Notes: generated by a model not told the origin, from the sequence alone. Counted from the stretch's first letter, positions 8,304 to 16,737 are shown. The stretch is DNA of 64,000 bases from an uncultured Actinomycetes bacterium (GCA_903918645.1 CAIXFH010000087.1:1-64000); one strand, 5' to 3'. Numbers and translations are program-made.

Positions 8304-9023
8304 GTGAACCGAGCAGTGCCGTTGGTAGCGATTCCAGCACGATTCGCCGCCTCGACTTCTGCGTTGCGCTACGGCGCCGTCGTCACGGCTCGGGCGCTGA
8401 GTGAATCTGTTCTCCGTGCCGGTGGCGAACCGGTCATGGTGCACCCTTGGGCACCCGATGGCAACGTCGATCCCTACGCGGTCGGACGTCGCCTTGCGTT
8501 TGCTGATGCCGTGCTTTTGCCTGGTGGCGGGGATCTTTCGCCCACGCGGTACGGCGAGACCGTAGCCAGCGATCACGTCTACGACGTGGATGATGAGCAG
8601 GATGCTTTCGACCTTGCTGTGGCCACCTGGGCCATTGCAGCGGGTGTGCCACTGCTTGCCGTGTGCCGAGGTATGCAAGTGGTCAACGTCGCTCTCGGTG
8701 GGTCACTTGAGCAGCATATGGATGAGCCTCATCGGCACTTCGTGCACGACGTGCAGGTGGCTGCTGGCTCTGCCCTCGCGGGCGTGGTTGGCCAGTCACC
8801 GCGTGTTTCGTGCTATCACCACCAGCGGGTCGACGTCGTTGGCGAAGGTCTACAAGTAGTTGCGCGTGGGGGCGACGGCGGAATCGAAGCGCTTGCGTTG
8901 CCGTCAGCGTCAGCGTGGTTCATGGCAGTGCAGTGGCACCCTGAGGATATGGCCGCAACAGATGCGACGCAGCAAGCGCTGTTTGACGGTTTGGTTGAGG
9001 CTGGCCGCGGGAAAACGTTGTGA
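8304..9023 (+). CDS. Gamma-glutamyl hydrolase, peptidase C26 (PuuD-like)
   Basis: A 239-residue class I glutamine amidotransferase-like hydrolase. The nucleophile Cys-121 sits in LLAVCRGMQ and the catalytic His-212 in VQWHPED; the oxyanion LLPGGGDLSP segment is at about 71-80. Family members such as PuuD cleave gamma-glutamyl amides of GABA. Upstream codons remain open back to about 7980, but the GTG at 8304 is chosen because GGAGAGG lies at 8291-8297 and the longer form would run over the operator and the divergent gene. In context it would remove the glutamyl group added by the GS-like ligase at 13217. Confidence 0.85.
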   Translation: MNRAVPLVAIPARFAASTSALRYGAVVTARALSESVLRAGGEPVMVHPWAPDGNVDPYAVGRRLAFADAVLLPGGGDLSPTRYGETVASDHVYDVDDEQDAFDLAVATWAIAAGVPLLAVCRGMQVVNVALGGSLEQHMDEPHRHFVHDVQVAAGSALAGVVGQSPRVSCYHHQRVDVVGEGLQVVARGGDGGIEALALPSASAWFMAVQWHPEDMAATDATQQALFDGLVEAGRGKTL

Positions 9024-9040
9024 CTCAGCGCATCTTGGGG

Positions 9041-9589
9041 CTAGTCAGTCGGGGGAGTGAAGTCGTCGACCTGCGCCACCACTCGACGCAGCGACCTTGC
9101 CAGCGACGTCTTCTCGTTGGCGGACAGCGCAGACGTCACTCGGGCTTCCTCGGTGTTGAACATCGGGAACAACCGGGTCATGAGTTTGCGGCCCTTGGCT
9201 GTGAGCGCCACAAGGACGCGCCGAGCATCGTCAGGGTGCACGCGTCGAGTGAGGAGGCCGCGCTTTTCCAGTGTGCCGATCACGCCGGTCAGCGTGCCCT
9301 TGGAGATGCCCGCTTCAGTAGCAACGTGCCTCGTCTCGATGTCGCCCCAAATCCAGACGACCCAGAGCACGACCCAGCCCGTCCAGGTGAGGTCATGGGG
9401 CGCCAACACCGTGCGCTCAAGGTGATTTCGGATCGTGTTAGCTGCGCGGTAGACGTTCTGCACCGCGGCCATGGCGTCCATGTCGAGGTCCATACCGCTG
9501 AGGCGATCGGCCACTGCTCGCTCGGTTTCGGCAAGCGTGTGGTGGGCGCCGCTGTCGGCGTCGGCGGTCGTTCGCGTGTATCGGCTCAA
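9041..9589 (-). CDS. MarR family transcriptional regulator
   Basis: A 182-residue winged-helix regulator of the MarR family: the segment HVATEAGISKGTLTGVIGTLEKRGLLTR (recognition helix) and the wing VHPDDARRVLVALTAKG are clear, with helical dimerisation regions either side. It lies in the middle of the cluster, divergent from the first P450 gene, with a copy of the 16-bp palindrome in the gap. MarR proteins bind palindromes of this size, and HpaR, the repressor of enteric hpa operons, is a MarR protein. It is therefore the best candidate to bind the motif; this is inference. Confidence 0.88.
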   Translation of the reverse strand: MSRYTRTTADADSGAHHTLAETERAVADRLSGMDLDMDAMAAVQNVYRAANTIRNHLERTVLAPHDLTWTGWVVLWVVWIWGDIETRHVATEAGISKGTLTGVIGTLEKRGLLTRRVHPDDARRVLVALTAKGRKLMTRLFPMFNTEEARVTSALSANEKTSLARSLRRVVAQVDDFTPPTD

Positions 9590-9639
9590 CGTCTATGCAC
9601 CATTGTTGTCAGGGGCTGGGGTGGTTATCGTACGGCTAA

Positions 9640-9655
9640 CGTTCGGTCCCAAACA
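9640..9655. promoter_or_regulatory. Cluster palindrome site 3, between MarR and first P450 gene
   Basis: CGTTCGGTCCCAAACA, one base off perfect at the outer edge, lies 50 bp upstream of the MarR start and 24 bp upstream of the P450 start. It could serve autoregulation of MarR and control of the P450 pair. Confidence 0.62.
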
Positions 9656-9678
9656 ATGCTGGATGACGGAGTGACGAC

Positions 9679-10941
9679 GTGACAACTGGTGCAACGTCTT
9701 CCGGTGCGGCTGGTCTGCTCAATCAGGCAGTCATCGATGAAGCTGAGGACCTCCGTCGTCGGGCGCGATTCCCGGTGGGGGCTGCACTTCAGTTTGCCGA
9801 CATGGAAGAAGCTGGCCGCGAATCGGCGCTCGATCGGCTGCGCGTTGCGGAGCCGGTGTCGTGGGTGCCAGCGTTGGGTGGCTGGTTGATCACGAGCCGC
9901 GCTGCGGCGCGCGACATGCTCGTGCCGAATGCTGGTGCCACAGTGGAAGTTGCCGAGAACCTTGTTCGTGCATCGTTGGGGACGATGATGCTCACCAGCG
10001 ATGGTGCCGAGCACACACGTTTGCGCACACCGTTCGAACGTCCCTTTCGCGGCCAAGAGGCCGCTGAGTTGTTCACCCGCTACATCGCAGGCGAGTGCGA
10101 TTCGTTGCTCAGGCCGCTTGTCGGTGTTGGTGCGGCTGGCTCGGCTGAATTGGGCGCTGCGTTCGCTGCACCGTTCGCAGTGCGGATGGCCGCCCGGGTT
10201 CTGGGCCTATCGCTCGATGACACTGAACTCATCGACAGCTTCTACGTAGCGTTCGCCGAGGGGATGGTGTACGACGGCGATCCAACTCGGCAGCAACGGG
10301 CCGATCAAGCTCGCGACGATCTGAACGAGATTCTCGCGCGTGAACTTCGCAAGGTTCGGGCAACGCCAGATCGTTCGATCACGTCGGTCGTTGCGCATGA
10401 TCCGGAGACGGCGCTCACAGACGACGAGTTGATCGCGCAATTGCGAGTGGTGATGTTCGGCTCAATCGAGACCATCCAGGCTTCGGTGCTCAACACGATC
10501 CTGCTGCTTCTCCAGCACCCAGAACAACTAGCGGCCGTGCGTGCCGACATGTCACTCGTCGCAGGTGCCGTTGAGGAATCGCTGCGAATGATTCCGCCTG
10601 TCGCTTTCATTGAGCGGTGGACTCGTCTTGCGATCACGTTGGATGGCATCGACATTGGAGCTCACGAGTTCGTCGGTATGTCAGTGCTCGCCGTCAATCG
10701 TGACCCCGCGACCTTCGTCGATCCGTTGCTGTTCGACATCCGTCGGGGCAATGCTCGCAAGGCGCTGTCGTTTTCGTTTGGTGAGCACCATTGCCTTGGT
10801 ATCCACCTCGCACGGCTACAGACCGTCACGGCGGTCACCACGATCCTCGAAGCGATGCCGCGGTTACGTTTGCTCGACCACGAGCCGCCAGCAGGGTTTG
10901 CCTTCCGTCGTCCAGCGCGTCTAGTAGTGGAGTGGGACTGA
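9679..10941 (+). CDS. Cytochrome P450 (first of three)
   Basis: A 420-residue soluble bacterial P450. The heme-ligand loop is SFSFGEHHCLG near residue 365. The I-helix reads GSIETIQ, which keeps the acid-alcohol pair (Glu-Thr) needed for oxygen activation. The ExxR motif appears as EESLR. It differs clearly from the other two P450s of the cluster. The GTG at 9679 follows ACGGAG. A ferredoxin and reductase for it are coded at 3491-4936. The reaction is unknown: hydroxylation, O- or N-dealkylation are all possible. Confidence 0.88.
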   Translation: MTTGATSSGAAGLLNQAVIDEAEDLRRRARFPVGAALQFADMEEAGRESALDRLRVAEPVSWVPALGGWLITSRAAARDMLVPNAGATVEVAENLVRASLGTMMLTSDGAEHTRLRTPFERPFRGQEAAELFTRYIAGECDSLLRPLVGVGAAGSAELGAAFAAPFAVRMAARVLGLSLDDTELIDSFYVAFAEGMVYDGDPTRQQRADQARDDLNEILARELRKVRATPDRSITSVVAHDPETALTDDELIAQLRVVMFGSIETIQASVLNTILLLLQHPEQLAAVRADMSLVAGAVEESLRMIPPVAFIERWTRLAITLDGIDIGAHEFVGMSVLAVNRDPATFVDPLLFDIRRGNARKALSFSFGEHHCLGIHLARLQTVTAVTTILEAMPRLRLLDHEPPAGFAFRRPARLVVEWD

Positions 10942-11032
10942 CCATGACCGGGGATTTGGGCACACAGTGGGGCTCCTGGACTGCGTCTATCGCAGTTCGG
11001 GGCACATTCATGATGAAAGTGGGGGTGGAGGG

Positions 11033-12271
11033 GTGAGTGGGTTGGTGGATTTGAGTGATTTGGATGTGTTTGAGCGAGGTGAGGCTTGGCCGTTGTTTGA
11101 TGTGTTGCGGGCCGAGCAGCCGTTGCATTGGAACGACGAGCCGTCGCCCAATAAGGGGTTTTGGTCGCTGACTCGCCATGCCGACGTGGTGACGGTTACC
11201 CGTGATGAGGCCACGTTCTCATCTGAACTTGGCGGCGCCAACCTCGAGGAACTCGATGCTGAGCAGATCGATGTACGCAAGTCGATGCTGGAGACTGACG
11301 GCGCTCGGCATTGGGCGCTGCGCCGACTCCTTCAGCATGAGTTCACGCCACGCGGTTTGGTCGGCTACGAGGTCTTCCTGCGAGGCCTCACTACATCGAC
11401 CCTTGATGCCGCCTTGGTGAAGGGCGAGTTCGACTTCGTCAAAGAGGTCAGCGCTGACTTCCCGATCCGCGTGCTTGCTCGGATGCTCGATGTACCCGAC
11501 GAACACACAGGTCAGTTGATCGAGTGGGGGAATCGGATGGTCGGAAACAGTGACCCCGACTACGCCGATGTACTTGCCGATTCGGACGAGAGCGAAGAGT
11601 TTCGGCTGCTGCCATTTCGCTCTCCGGCCGCACTCGAAGTTTTCGAGTACGGCCTAGAGCTCGCAGCGCAGCGCAAGGGCGGCACGGGCAAGGACCTCGT
11701 GACCAAACTGGTCAATCAGATACCCGAAGACGGTGTCCCGATGAGCGATCGAGATTTCCGTAACTACTTCTTGCTCCTAGTTGTGGCTGGCAACGAGACC
11801 ACACGTCAGGCGATCTCGCACTCGATGAAGGCGCTGATCGATCACCCCGAGCAACTCGCATTGCTCCAGGCTGAGCCTGAACGCATTCCAGCTGCGGTCG
11901 AAGAGATGTTGCGATGGGCGTCACCGGTGTACCACTTCCGTCGCACTGCAACGCGCGATGTCGAGATGTACGACCAGACCATCAAGGCGGGCGACAAGGT
12001 GGTGGCGTGGTTCGCCTCCGGTAATCGTGACGATCGAGTCTTCGATGATCCCTACCGATTCGACGTGACGCGCACTCGAGTCGATCACGTCACATTCGGC
12101 AAGGGCGGGCCACACTTCTGCCTTGGTAATCAGTTGGCACGCATGGAGATTCGGATCATGTTCGAAGAGCTGATTCCCCGAATCCCGAACGGGCTGCAGG
12201 TAACCGGCGAGATAGCACGGGTGCGTAGCAATTTCATCAACGGGATCAAAAAATTCCCGGTGAAGGTGTAA
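11033..12271 (+). CDS. Cytochrome P450 (second; paralogue of the third)
   Basis: About 412 residues. AGNETTRQ in the I-helix, EEMLR for ExxR, and the heme loop FGKGGPHFCLG are all intact. It is closely related to the P450 at 14599: they share the unbroken block RLLPFRSPAALEVFEYG and nearly the same C-terminus (RSNF[IV]NGIK). The start is uncertain. The frame is open back to 10967; GTG 11033 gives MSGLVDLSDLD, but the GGAGGG at 11027-11032 abuts it and is better spaced for TTG 11042 or GTG 11045. Its stop directly abuts the stop of the convergent amidotransferase gene. Confidence 0.85.
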   Translation: MSGLVDLSDLDVFERGEAWPLFDVLRAEQPLHWNDEPSPNKGFWSLTRHADVVTVTRDEATFSSELGGANLEELDAEQIDVRKSMLETDGARHWALRRLLQHEFTPRGLVGYEVFLRGLTTSTLDAALVKGEFDFVKEVSADFPIRVLARMLDVPDEHTGQLIEWGNRMVGNSDPDYADVLADSDESEEFRLLPFRSPAALEVFEYGLELAAQRKGGTGKDLVTKLVNQIPEDGVPMSDRDFRNYFLLLVVAGNETTRQAISHSMKALIDHPEQLALLQAEPERIPAAVEEMLRWASPVYHFRRTATRDVEMYDQTIKAGDKVVAWFASGNRDDRVFDDPYRFDVTRTRVDHVTFGKGGPHFCLGNQLARMEIRIMFEELIPRIPNGLQVTGEIARVRSNFINGIKKFPVKV

Positions 12272-12985
12272 CTACAGCAGGTCTCGGTTGGCTATGCGGT
12301 CAAGAAAGCGGTCGACGAGCACATGCGTGCGTTCGGTGGCCGCGGAGTCGCCGACCTTGGTCTCGCGCATCATCTGCGCCGAGTCGATTCCGTGCTCGAC
12401 CATGTACGACTCGCCGCCGTTATCGAGCCACGCCTGCAGCGTCTCGCTGGTGAGCTCGGGGTGGAATTGCAGGCCAAGGCTGCGTCCGAGTGCGAAGGCT
12501 TGCGGCCCAACTGGCGTGCGCGCGATCTCGACAGCGCCGGGTGGTGGCACGAACTGATCGTGATGCCACTGGAACCACGGGCCCTGGCCGACCACATCGG
12601 AGTCGTCGGTCTCTATCACGTACCAGCCCACCTCAGCTGCTGGGGCTCGGCGCACGCTGCCGCCCAATGCTGCTGCCAAGGCTTGACCGCCGAAGCAGAT
12701 TCCCAGGATGGGTACACCAGCCTCATGCGCGGTTCGCAATAGTGCGAGTTCGTCAAGGATCCAGTTGCCGATTGTGGTGTGGTCAAAGACCGACCAAGCC
12801 GCACCCATCGGGATGATGACGTCGTAGTCGAGCGGATCGGGGAAGTCGACCACCACGTTGGGTGAGTCGAAGCGATGACCTGGCACGACATTGAACTCGA
12901 CAATGTCGTAGCCACGCTCCGCCAGGCGCTCGCCCACTGGCCCCACCGGCGACACATGGTCCTGCTGGATGAATAACGCGCGCAC
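12272..12985 (-). CDS. Class I glutamine amidotransferase-like protein (GMP-synthase type)
   Basis: A 237-residue GATase1 domain with nucleophile Cys-97 (ILGICFGGQ) and His-175/Glu-177 (LQFHPE), so the Cys-His-Glu triad is complete. It stands alone, without a synthetase domain. Such proteins accompany GS-like gamma-glutamyl ligases in aniline degradation (the AtdA2/TdnT type), which is how I read its position next to the divergent ligase at 13217. The GTG start at 12985 is preceded by GAGGAGCGATCAG. It gives the cluster a second, structurally different candidate for handling gamma-glutamyl amides. Confidence 0.82.
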   Translation of the reverse strand: MRALFIQQDHVSPVGPVGERLAERGYDIVEFNVVPGHRFDSPNVVVDFPDPLDYDVIIPMGAAWSVFDHTTIGNWILDELALLRTAHEAGVPILGICFGGQALAAALGGSVRRAPAAEVGWYVIETDDSDVVGQGPWFQWHHDQFVPPPGAVEIARTPVGPQAFALGRSLGLQFHPELTSETLQAWLDNGGESYMVEHGIDSAQMMRETKVGDSAATERTHVLVDRFLDRIANRDLL

Positions 12986-12999
12986 CTGATCGCTCCTCT

Positions 13000-13015
13000 C
13001 GTTTGCACCCGAACG
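13000..13015. promoter_or_regulatory. Cluster palindrome site 4, upstream of the amidotransferase gene
   Basis: CGTTTGCACCCGAACG lies 15 bp upstream of the amidotransferase start in the 231-bp divergent gap. One base of one half-site is off consensus. The rest of this gap holds site 5 and a small GAGGG/CCCTC hairpin at 13094-13107 of unknown meaning. Confidence 0.58.
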
Positions 13016-13140
13016 TACGGCGAATCACGCTACGGCGTCAACGCTTGCTGTGTGAGGATTGGCCCACAACGAGTCAAGCAGATCGGGGTGCCCGAGGGGC
13101 TTCCCTCAAGGGCAGCGAAGGGATATCTTTTCGCGAAGAA

Positions 13141-13156
13141 TGTTTGGGTCCGAACG
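13141..13156. promoter_or_regulatory. Cluster palindrome site 5, upstream of the GS-like ligase gene
   Basis: TGTTTGGGTCCGAACG matches the recurring palindrome except at the first base. It sits 61 bp upstream of the ligase start, where a repressor would cover a promoter. Confidence 0.62.
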
Positions 13157-13216
13157 ACCTGTGACCTCGGTTGGCTAGCGACCCCATCACAGGTTGACGA
13201 ACAGGGAGAGCACGCT

Positions 13217-14554
13217 ATGGAGCACGTCGACGTCAGCGGTGTTGTCAACGATCTTCGTTCGCGCGGGATCGACGTGATTCGGGTGTCGTACCCCGACATG
13301 ATCGGAACCGACCGCGGGCGAGATGTTCTCATCGACGAACTTCCCAATGTCATGAGCCACGGGATGGCCTTCTGCCGGGCGGTCTTCCATACCTCACCGA
13401 TGGGAGACGTGGTTCCCGTACAGGGCGGTCTCGAAGTGGGCCTGCCCGACATCAGTGCAAGGCCCGACCTCTCAACCCTCGCGGATATGCCTTGGGAGCC
13501 AGGCGTTGCCTGGTGTCTTGCTGACACCACGGTGCATGGTGGGCTCCCAGCCGAGGAGTCTCCGCGTTACGTCGCTCAGCAGGTTTCGGCGAAGCTTGGC
13601 GAACTAGGCCTGCGCGCTGTCATCGGACCAGAGCTCGAGTTCTTCGTGTGCGAGTCAGATGGCGCTGGCGGCTGGAAGCGATACTCCGACTACCCAGGCA
13701 ACGTCTACGTGGTGGGCCGCAAGGGCGATCCCAAGGCACTGCTCATCAAGATGTTGCGATATCTGCGTGACACCGGACTGCAGGTCACCGCGGCCAACCA
13801 TGAATTCTCAGCGGGACAGTTCGAGATCAATCTCAATCACTCTGAGCTCATCGATGCTGCCGACCGTGCCTTCCGAATGAAGTCCGCCGTACAGGAGATC
13901 GCTCGGCATGAGGATCTCATGGCAACTTTCATGGCCAAGCCATTCAACGATGAAGGAGGCAGTGGCTTCCATCTGCACCTTTCGCTTGTCGATGAGAACG
14001 GCACCAACGTCTTTGGCGATGCCGACGGCGCCGACGGACTCTCCGACATTGGGCGTCACGCCATCGCGGGTGTGCTCGCGCACGCGCCGGCACTTGCTGG
14101 GATCTTGAACCCAACCATCAACTCCTACAAGCGATTTGGCCCTGACACCCTCGCCCCTTGGTTGATCGACTGGGGCTTGGATAATCGCAGTGCGATGGTG
14201 CGCATCCCACCCGAGCGGGGCGGCTCAGCGCGCATGGAGGTTCGACTCGGTGACGCCACGGCGAATCCGTATCTCGCGATGGCCGCAGTGGCTGCGGCCG
14301 TTTACCTCGGTGTTCGCGACAAGCTCGAACCCCCCGCTGCGCTTGAGGGGTATGGCTATGTAGTCGATAGTGCGCCGATGTTGCCGCAGTCATTAGGGGA
14401 GGCCCTCGACGAGCTCGAGGCCAACACCGCGTTGGCCGAGGTGATTGGCGAGTATTTCGTCAGGTCCTTCATTACATACAAGCGCAAGGAGATCGAGCGA
14501 TTCAGTAGGCACATCACCGACTGGGAGTTCCGCGAGTACGCCTATCACCTGTAG
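13217..14554 (+). CDS. Glutamine synthetase-like gamma-glutamyl amine ligase
   Basis: A 445-residue member of the glutamine synthetase family in the branch that glutamylates amines (PuuA, IpuC, GlnA3/GlnA4, AtdA1). Catalytic-domain landmarks are GPELEFFV, NHEFSAGQFEINL (ammonium/amine site region), GSGFHLHLSL (ATP), NSYKRFGP and RIPPERGGSARMEVR. ATP-dependent coupling of glutamate to an amine is the expected reaction. The frame is open upstream to 13052, but ATG 13217 has an AGGGAGAG site and leaves the operator at 13141 outside the gene. A P450 gene follows 44 bp downstream, probably in the same transcript. Confidence 0.87.
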   Translation: MEHVDVSGVVNDLRSRGIDVIRVSYPDMIGTDRGRDVLIDELPNVMSHGMAFCRAVFHTSPMGDVVPVQGGLEVGLPDISARPDLSTLADMPWEPGVAWCLADTTVHGGLPAEESPRYVAQQVSAKLGELGLRAVIGPELEFFVCESDGAGGWKRYSDYPGNVYVVGRKGDPKALLIKMLRYLRDTGLQVTAANHEFSAGQFEINLNHSELIDAADRAFRMKSAVQEIARHEDLMATFMAKPFNDEGGSGFHLHLSLVDENGTNVFGDADGADGLSDIGRHAIAGVLAHAPALAGILNPTINSYKRFGPDTLAPWLIDWGLDNRSAMVRIPPERGGSARMEVRLGDATANPYLAMAAVAAAVYLGVRDKLEPPAALEGYGYVVDSAPMLPQSLGEALDELEANTALAEVIGEYFVRSFITYKRKEIERFSRHITDWEFREYAYHL

Positions 14555-14598
14555 GCGTGCCACGTTCAGCTCGTGTAGTCCCTTTGGTTGGAGCAGAT

Positions 14599-15858
14599 AT
14601 GAGCACGTCGATTACTGAAGCGTTGGCCGCACCTCTCGCTGACCCGGATACCTTTATCGACGGACCGCCTTACGAGTTGTTTGCGCAACTTCGCGACGTT
14701 GAGCCTGTTGCGTGGACTCCTGAGCCGGAACCGCACAGCGGCTTCTGGTCGGTGACGCGTCACGCCGACATCGTGGCTGTGAGCCGCGACTGGGCCACGT
14801 TCAGTTCGGCACGTGGTGTGTCACTCGAGGATCTCGATGACGATCAACTTGAGCACCGCACATCGCTCATCGACACCGACCCACCAGCGCACACGGCCTT
14901 GCGCAAGGTGCTTTCTGGCGAGTTTTTGCCGAAGGTCATCAATGGGTACGAGACCTTCCTGCGCGGGATCGTGGCCAAGACCATGGATTCGGCGCTCGCT
15001 TTGGGTACTTTCGACTTTGTCGAGCAGGTATCAAGCGAGATCCCAGTTCGAGTATTGGCCCGCATGCTCTCTGTCCCCGATACCGACCGCGAGAAGCTCA
15101 CATCCTGGGGTGACCGGCTCGTCGGTACATCCGATCCGGAGTTCGCCGATGCTCTGGCCGGCTCGGCCGCAAGTGACCAGTACCGGCTGTTGCCCTTTCG
15201 TTCACCAGCTGCTTTAGAGGTCTTCGAGTACGGTCGCGAACTCCAGTCGCAGCGACGAGCCAACCCAACGGGTGATCTTGTCAGCAAGATGGTTGAGGCC
15301 GAGATTGATGGTGAGAAACTCGCGCAACGAGATCTCGACAACTACTTCCTGTTGTTGGCGTTGGCGGGCCAAGAGACCACGCGGCAGGCCATCAGCCATG
15401 CGATGGAGACCTTGATTGAGAACCCGGCCGTGCTCACTCGATTCCAGGAGCAGCCCGAACTTCTCTCGGGGGCGGCTCTCGATGAGATGTTGCGCTGGGG
15501 GCCTCCCGTCTATCACATGCGTCGCACCGCCACCGCTGACGCGATGATCGGTGATTCGAAGGTGAAGCAGGGCGACAAGATCGCCATCTGGTATCCGGCG
15601 GGTAATCGCGATGAACGAGCGATTGAGCGGGCATCGGTTCTTGACGTCGATCGCTCAAGCGTCGACCTGTTGACCTTTGGGAAGGGTGGCCCGCACTTCT
15701 GCATGGGCTCGTTCCTGGCGAAGATGGAGTACAGAGTCACCCTTGAGGAACTTGTCGCTCGGCTCGATTCGGCCGTCTATGACGCACCGATCGAGCGGCT
15801 GCGAAGCAATTTCGTCAACGGTATCAAGCGTTTACCGGTGCGGGTAACAACGCGTTGA
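14599..15858 (+). CDS. Cytochrome P450 (third; paralogue of the second)
   Basis: A 419-residue P450 with AGQETTRQ, DEMLR and the heme loop FGKGGPHFCMG. It is a near relative of the P450 at 11033 and must derive from a duplication, since the two flank the amidotransferase/ligase pair. ATG 14599 is chosen over an upstream GTG (14557) because GGAG lies at 14590-14593. It follows the ligase gene closely, so its substrate may be the gamma-glutamyl amide. The downstream gene is convergent with a 4-bp gap. Confidence 0.87.
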   Translation: MSTSITEALAAPLADPDTFIDGPPYELFAQLRDVEPVAWTPEPEPHSGFWSVTRHADIVAVSRDWATFSSARGVSLEDLDDDQLEHRTSLIDTDPPAHTALRKVLSGEFLPKVINGYETFLRGIVAKTMDSALALGTFDFVEQVSSEIPVRVLARMLSVPDTDREKLTSWGDRLVGTSDPEFADALAGSAASDQYRLLPFRSPAALEVFEYGRELQSQRRANPTGDLVSKMVEAEIDGEKLAQRDLDNYFLLLALAGQETTRQAISHAMETLIENPAVLTRFQEQPELLSGAALDEMLRWGPPVYHMRRTATADAMIGDSKVKQGDKIAIWYPAGNRDERAIERASVLDVDRSSVDLLTFGKGGPHFCMGSFLAKMEYRVTLEELVARLDSAVYDAPIERLRSNFVNGIKRLPVRVTTR

Positions 15859-15862
15859 TCCG

Positions 15863-16666
15863 CTAGACCTCGCGGTGCGCGAGTGTTGTGCCGCCGTTCC
15901 ACGAGACGCCGACCTGACGGTAATACCCGCCGATGATCTCGTTGACGGGCAGTACAGACGCCAACTCGTCCCATGGGCTGTCGAACAGCTCTAGCTGGGC
16001 GTCGCCCTGCCAGCACGGGCCTAGGTCGGCGTCGTAGCCACCCATCGTGACTACTTCGTCGAGCGCCCAACCAGCACCGCGTTCGATGCCGCGGACCTGA
16101 CGGTGGTGCACCATCGGCAGCGCGTTGACGAATCCGTTGGTCTCGCTTGGGCCGGTGATGGTGAGTTTTACCGTGGCCAACCGGTGGTCGTGGGCGGCGA
16201 GCGATCCGCCGAATCGGCCGCCGACATCGACTCGTGGTGCTGCCTTGCCATGGGGCATGGGGCGAGTCTGGAAGATCGAGCCGAGCTTTTTGGGGTAGCC
16301 CTGATGCACACCGCGTGCGATCGCGAAATCGCTGGTGACCCAGATCAGGGCACATCGTGAGTACGTGACGCCGGCGTAGACACAGCGCACCACCGCGAAC
16401 ACCTCTTTGTACTGACTGCGTGAGGGATCGAGCAGCTCGTCGAACGAGTCTGAACATGACTGCCAGTCGGCCCAGATGAGTGCGACAGCGCCTGGGTCAT
16501 CGTCTGCCAACTCGAGATCGTCGGGCAGCAGCGCCCTGACATTGGCAGGGTCCGTGCGATATTCGACTGTGAGGAGATCCCCGCTGTAATGCCATGGCGG
16601 GGTGGGGATCAGTGCGCTTCTACCCGTGAGGGTGTACGGCGGGGCAAAGCCAGCAAACTCGGGCAC
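15863..16666 (-). CDS. Acetoacetate decarboxylase family protein
   Basis: A 267-residue ADC-fold protein. The family's Schiff-base lysine region is present as GYPKKLGS, with Lys-126 and Lys-127 at the positions of the adjacent lysines in acetoacetate decarboxylase. Many actinobacterial members are not true decarboxylases, so the reaction could be a decarboxylation, aldol-type or hydrolytic step on a pathway intermediate. It has its own promoter region with the longest version of the cluster palindrome, which ties it to the same regulon even though it faces the opposite way. Confidence 0.8.
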   Translation of the reverse strand: MPEFAGFAPPYTLTGRSALIPTPPWHYSGDLLTVEYRTDPANVRALLPDDLELADDDPGAVALIWADWQSCSDSFDELLDPSRSQYKEVFAVVRCVYAGVTYSRCALIWVTSDFAIARGVHQGYPKKLGSIFQTRPMPHGKAAPRVDVGGRFGGSLAAHDHRLATVKLTITGPSETNGFVNALPMVHHRQVRGIERGAGWALDEVVTMGGYDADLGPCWQGDAQLELFDSPWDELASVLPVNEIIGGYYRQVGVSWNGGTTLAHREV

Positions 16667-16675
16667 GTCCGACTC

Positions 16676-16701
16676 CTATTCGTTTGGATCCGTACGAATA
16701 G
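16676..16701. promoter_or_regulatory. Cluster palindrome site 6, extended, upstream of the ADC-family gene
   Basis: The 16-mer CGTTTGGATCCGTACG (16681-16696) is embedded in a longer palindrome: CTATTCGT at 16676-16683 is the exact complement of ACGAATAG at 16694-16701, with GGATCC at the centre. Only four of 26 bases break the symmetry. It lies 10-35 bp upstream of the ADC-family start codon. Confidence 0.65.
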
Positions 16702-16737
16702 TAGACGTACCCGAGCCTGCGGTCTACATCTTGATAG

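Noticed and set aside
10441-10500. P450 at 9679 missing its oxygen-activating threonine
   Set aside because: The I-helix reads GSIETIQ. The Glu-Thr pair is in place; only the following residue, which is variable in the family, differs.
10980-10996. Terminator between the first two P450 genes
   Set aside because: ACTGCG/CGCAGT is only 6 bp with no T-run, so the two genes are more likely co-transcribed.
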